Program-made: the position numbers and the translations under genes
From: Azolla pinnata
Taxonomy: Eukaryota > Streptophyta > Polypodiopsida > Salviniales > Salviniaceae
NCBI GenBank assembly: GCA_037176905.1
Contig: JBBBWG010030742.1
Span: 1 to 38,536 of the forward strand
DNA length: 38,536 bases
Direction: 5' to 3'
Notes under the pieces: generated by a model
What the model was told of the DNA's origin: nothing
The model's input: only the letters and a program-made list of their open reading frames with translations
Databases searched by the model: none
Shown here: piece by piece, positions 37,201 to 38,536 of the stretch
Position numbering within the stretch: position 1 is the stretch's first letter
Layout of the letters: the number at the start of each line of letters is the position of its first letter

Positions 37201-38536
37201 AAACTCGCCAATGCTGCCTGTGCATCCAAAAGAAGAAGGCGTATTCAGCAATGAACATGCCTGACATGTGTGTAAAATGGCATATCCAACCGTGGCTTTT
37301 GTTCCTTGTTTTTGCCATATTTGAGAGGGTTATATGTATATGTGTGGAATCATATATGATCCATTAAACATGGAAACAAGAGGTATCAACATCCTGTAAA
37401 TAAGTAAGGACGAAACCACAGCTGATTTTCGAATGTGCCATACACTGTCATCATCCCATCTTGGTTGTATTTGTGGTGGGATATTATACCGACCGGAATC
37501 CATCGCACCGATCGTACTCTGAATGCTTCTTTGTTCGTGATCTACGATGATCACTTCAACTCTTTCAGTGCTTGATGATTGATTCACAATCCTGATCTCT
37601 TGTCCTGAAATTTACAATCTAAATTTACACCATAATCTCAACCTATTCAGATCATCCTTCAATTCAGGTACTTGGTTTCATGAGACACACTAGACCAACC
37701 AGAGCTTTTCACACTTGATCGATCAGAACCACATGAAGAAACAATACACACCATAACCTACCAATTGAGATGCCAAGTAAAATTCCTTCAGTTCAAAGAT
37801 CGCTTGTTTTTAACAGAGATCCTCGAGCAATCATACATACACGTGTATGTATATGTATCCCTATTATGTATGTATATATGCGGAATGCCTATATTTCTGC
37901 TTTAAAAAACAGCTGCAACAGGACATTGAATATTATGTACACCCTAAGTAGACCCGCAGATATATGTATGCATGTATTTGATGCGAATACTATGCAGATT
38001 TTTCACGTTTCCTATACTTCGTGCATGTAAAAAAGAAAATTGACCGATTTCTGATTAGGGTTCCGTCGACACAAAACCAAGAATAGGCATCTATTAGCAA
38101 CAAAAAAAACAATCAGTAAATCTTCGAAGAAACGGCAAGTTATTGGAGCCATCAGCAGGCAAAAGGCCATGTTTGCAGTGCAAATTCCTAGCCAGAATAA
38201 GAAAAAATCGTCAATTTTCAGTTACAGAGAGGCTAGCAGGATAGGGCACAAGATGCAAACATCGATTCGTCCAACAAGGAGAAGATGCGCAAAAGCAAGA
38301 GAAGAAAAGAATGACCGAGTGGAAGAAGGACGCAGCGAACTGCTTCCTCCGCCACTTCTCCCCGACGGAAAACCAACGGATCTAAGGAAGAGGAAGAAAA
38401 GACCGGACAAAAGCAGACTTGAGAGGGGAGGGGGGGGGGAGGGGAACATAAAGAGATAGAAAAGCAAACTCACAGGCAAGGGTTCCTCGGTCCCGGTTCC
38501 GCTTCTGCTCTTTCTCTTCTCTTCTCTTCTCTTCTC

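Overview
The window is nuclear DNA of a land plant, most likely a flowering plant. The evidence is compact genes with many short GT-AG introns, plant-only protein families (laccase, PICKLE-type CHD3, SUA-type splicing factor, a plant KASH protein with a terminal VPT), degraded plant LINE pieces, and telomere-like (TTTAGGG-related) motifs in non-coding DNA. Species cannot be read from the sequence. Introns and spacers are AT-rich, while the ARM-KASH gene at 7.4-9.9 kb is very GC-rich.

Layout. 0.4-1.6 kb, plus strand: 3' end of a laccase, apparently broken. 2.37-5.79 kb, minus: five-exon class 3 (mono/diacylglycerol-type) lipase of 401 aa. 7.40-9.89 kb, minus: two-exon armadillo protein with a transmembrane helix and a KASH-type tail ending PVPT, resembling the SINE nuclear-envelope family. 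11.72-22.25 kb, minus: complete 32-exon CHD3/PICKLE-type chromatin remodeller (1514 aa). 22.5-25.7 kb: about 1.2 kb of pyrimidine-rich low-complexity DNA with a 100-N gap, then degraded LINE pieces. 27.06-30.14 kb, minus: seven-exon ArfGAP of the AGD8/9/10 type (412 aa). 30.47-31.41 kb: minisatellite of about 36 units, nearly all with one telo-box. 32.33-37.50 kb, minus: 14-exon SUA/RBM5-like splicing factor (1051 aa), probably with a further 5' UTR exon near the right edge.

The exon models were built by hand from splice signals, reading-frame phase and family resemblance. Every internal exon length fits the phase of its neighbours and each complete gene sums to a multiple of three, so the four multi-exon minus-strand models are internally consistent. 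The genes are ordinary housekeeping or regulatory genes and do not form an operon-like pathway. The most notable items are the ARM-KASH gene with a long Ser-Pro repeat inside its ARM region, the telo-box array upstream of the ArfGAP gene, the broken laccase, and an assembly gap that looks artificial because its two flanks are identical.
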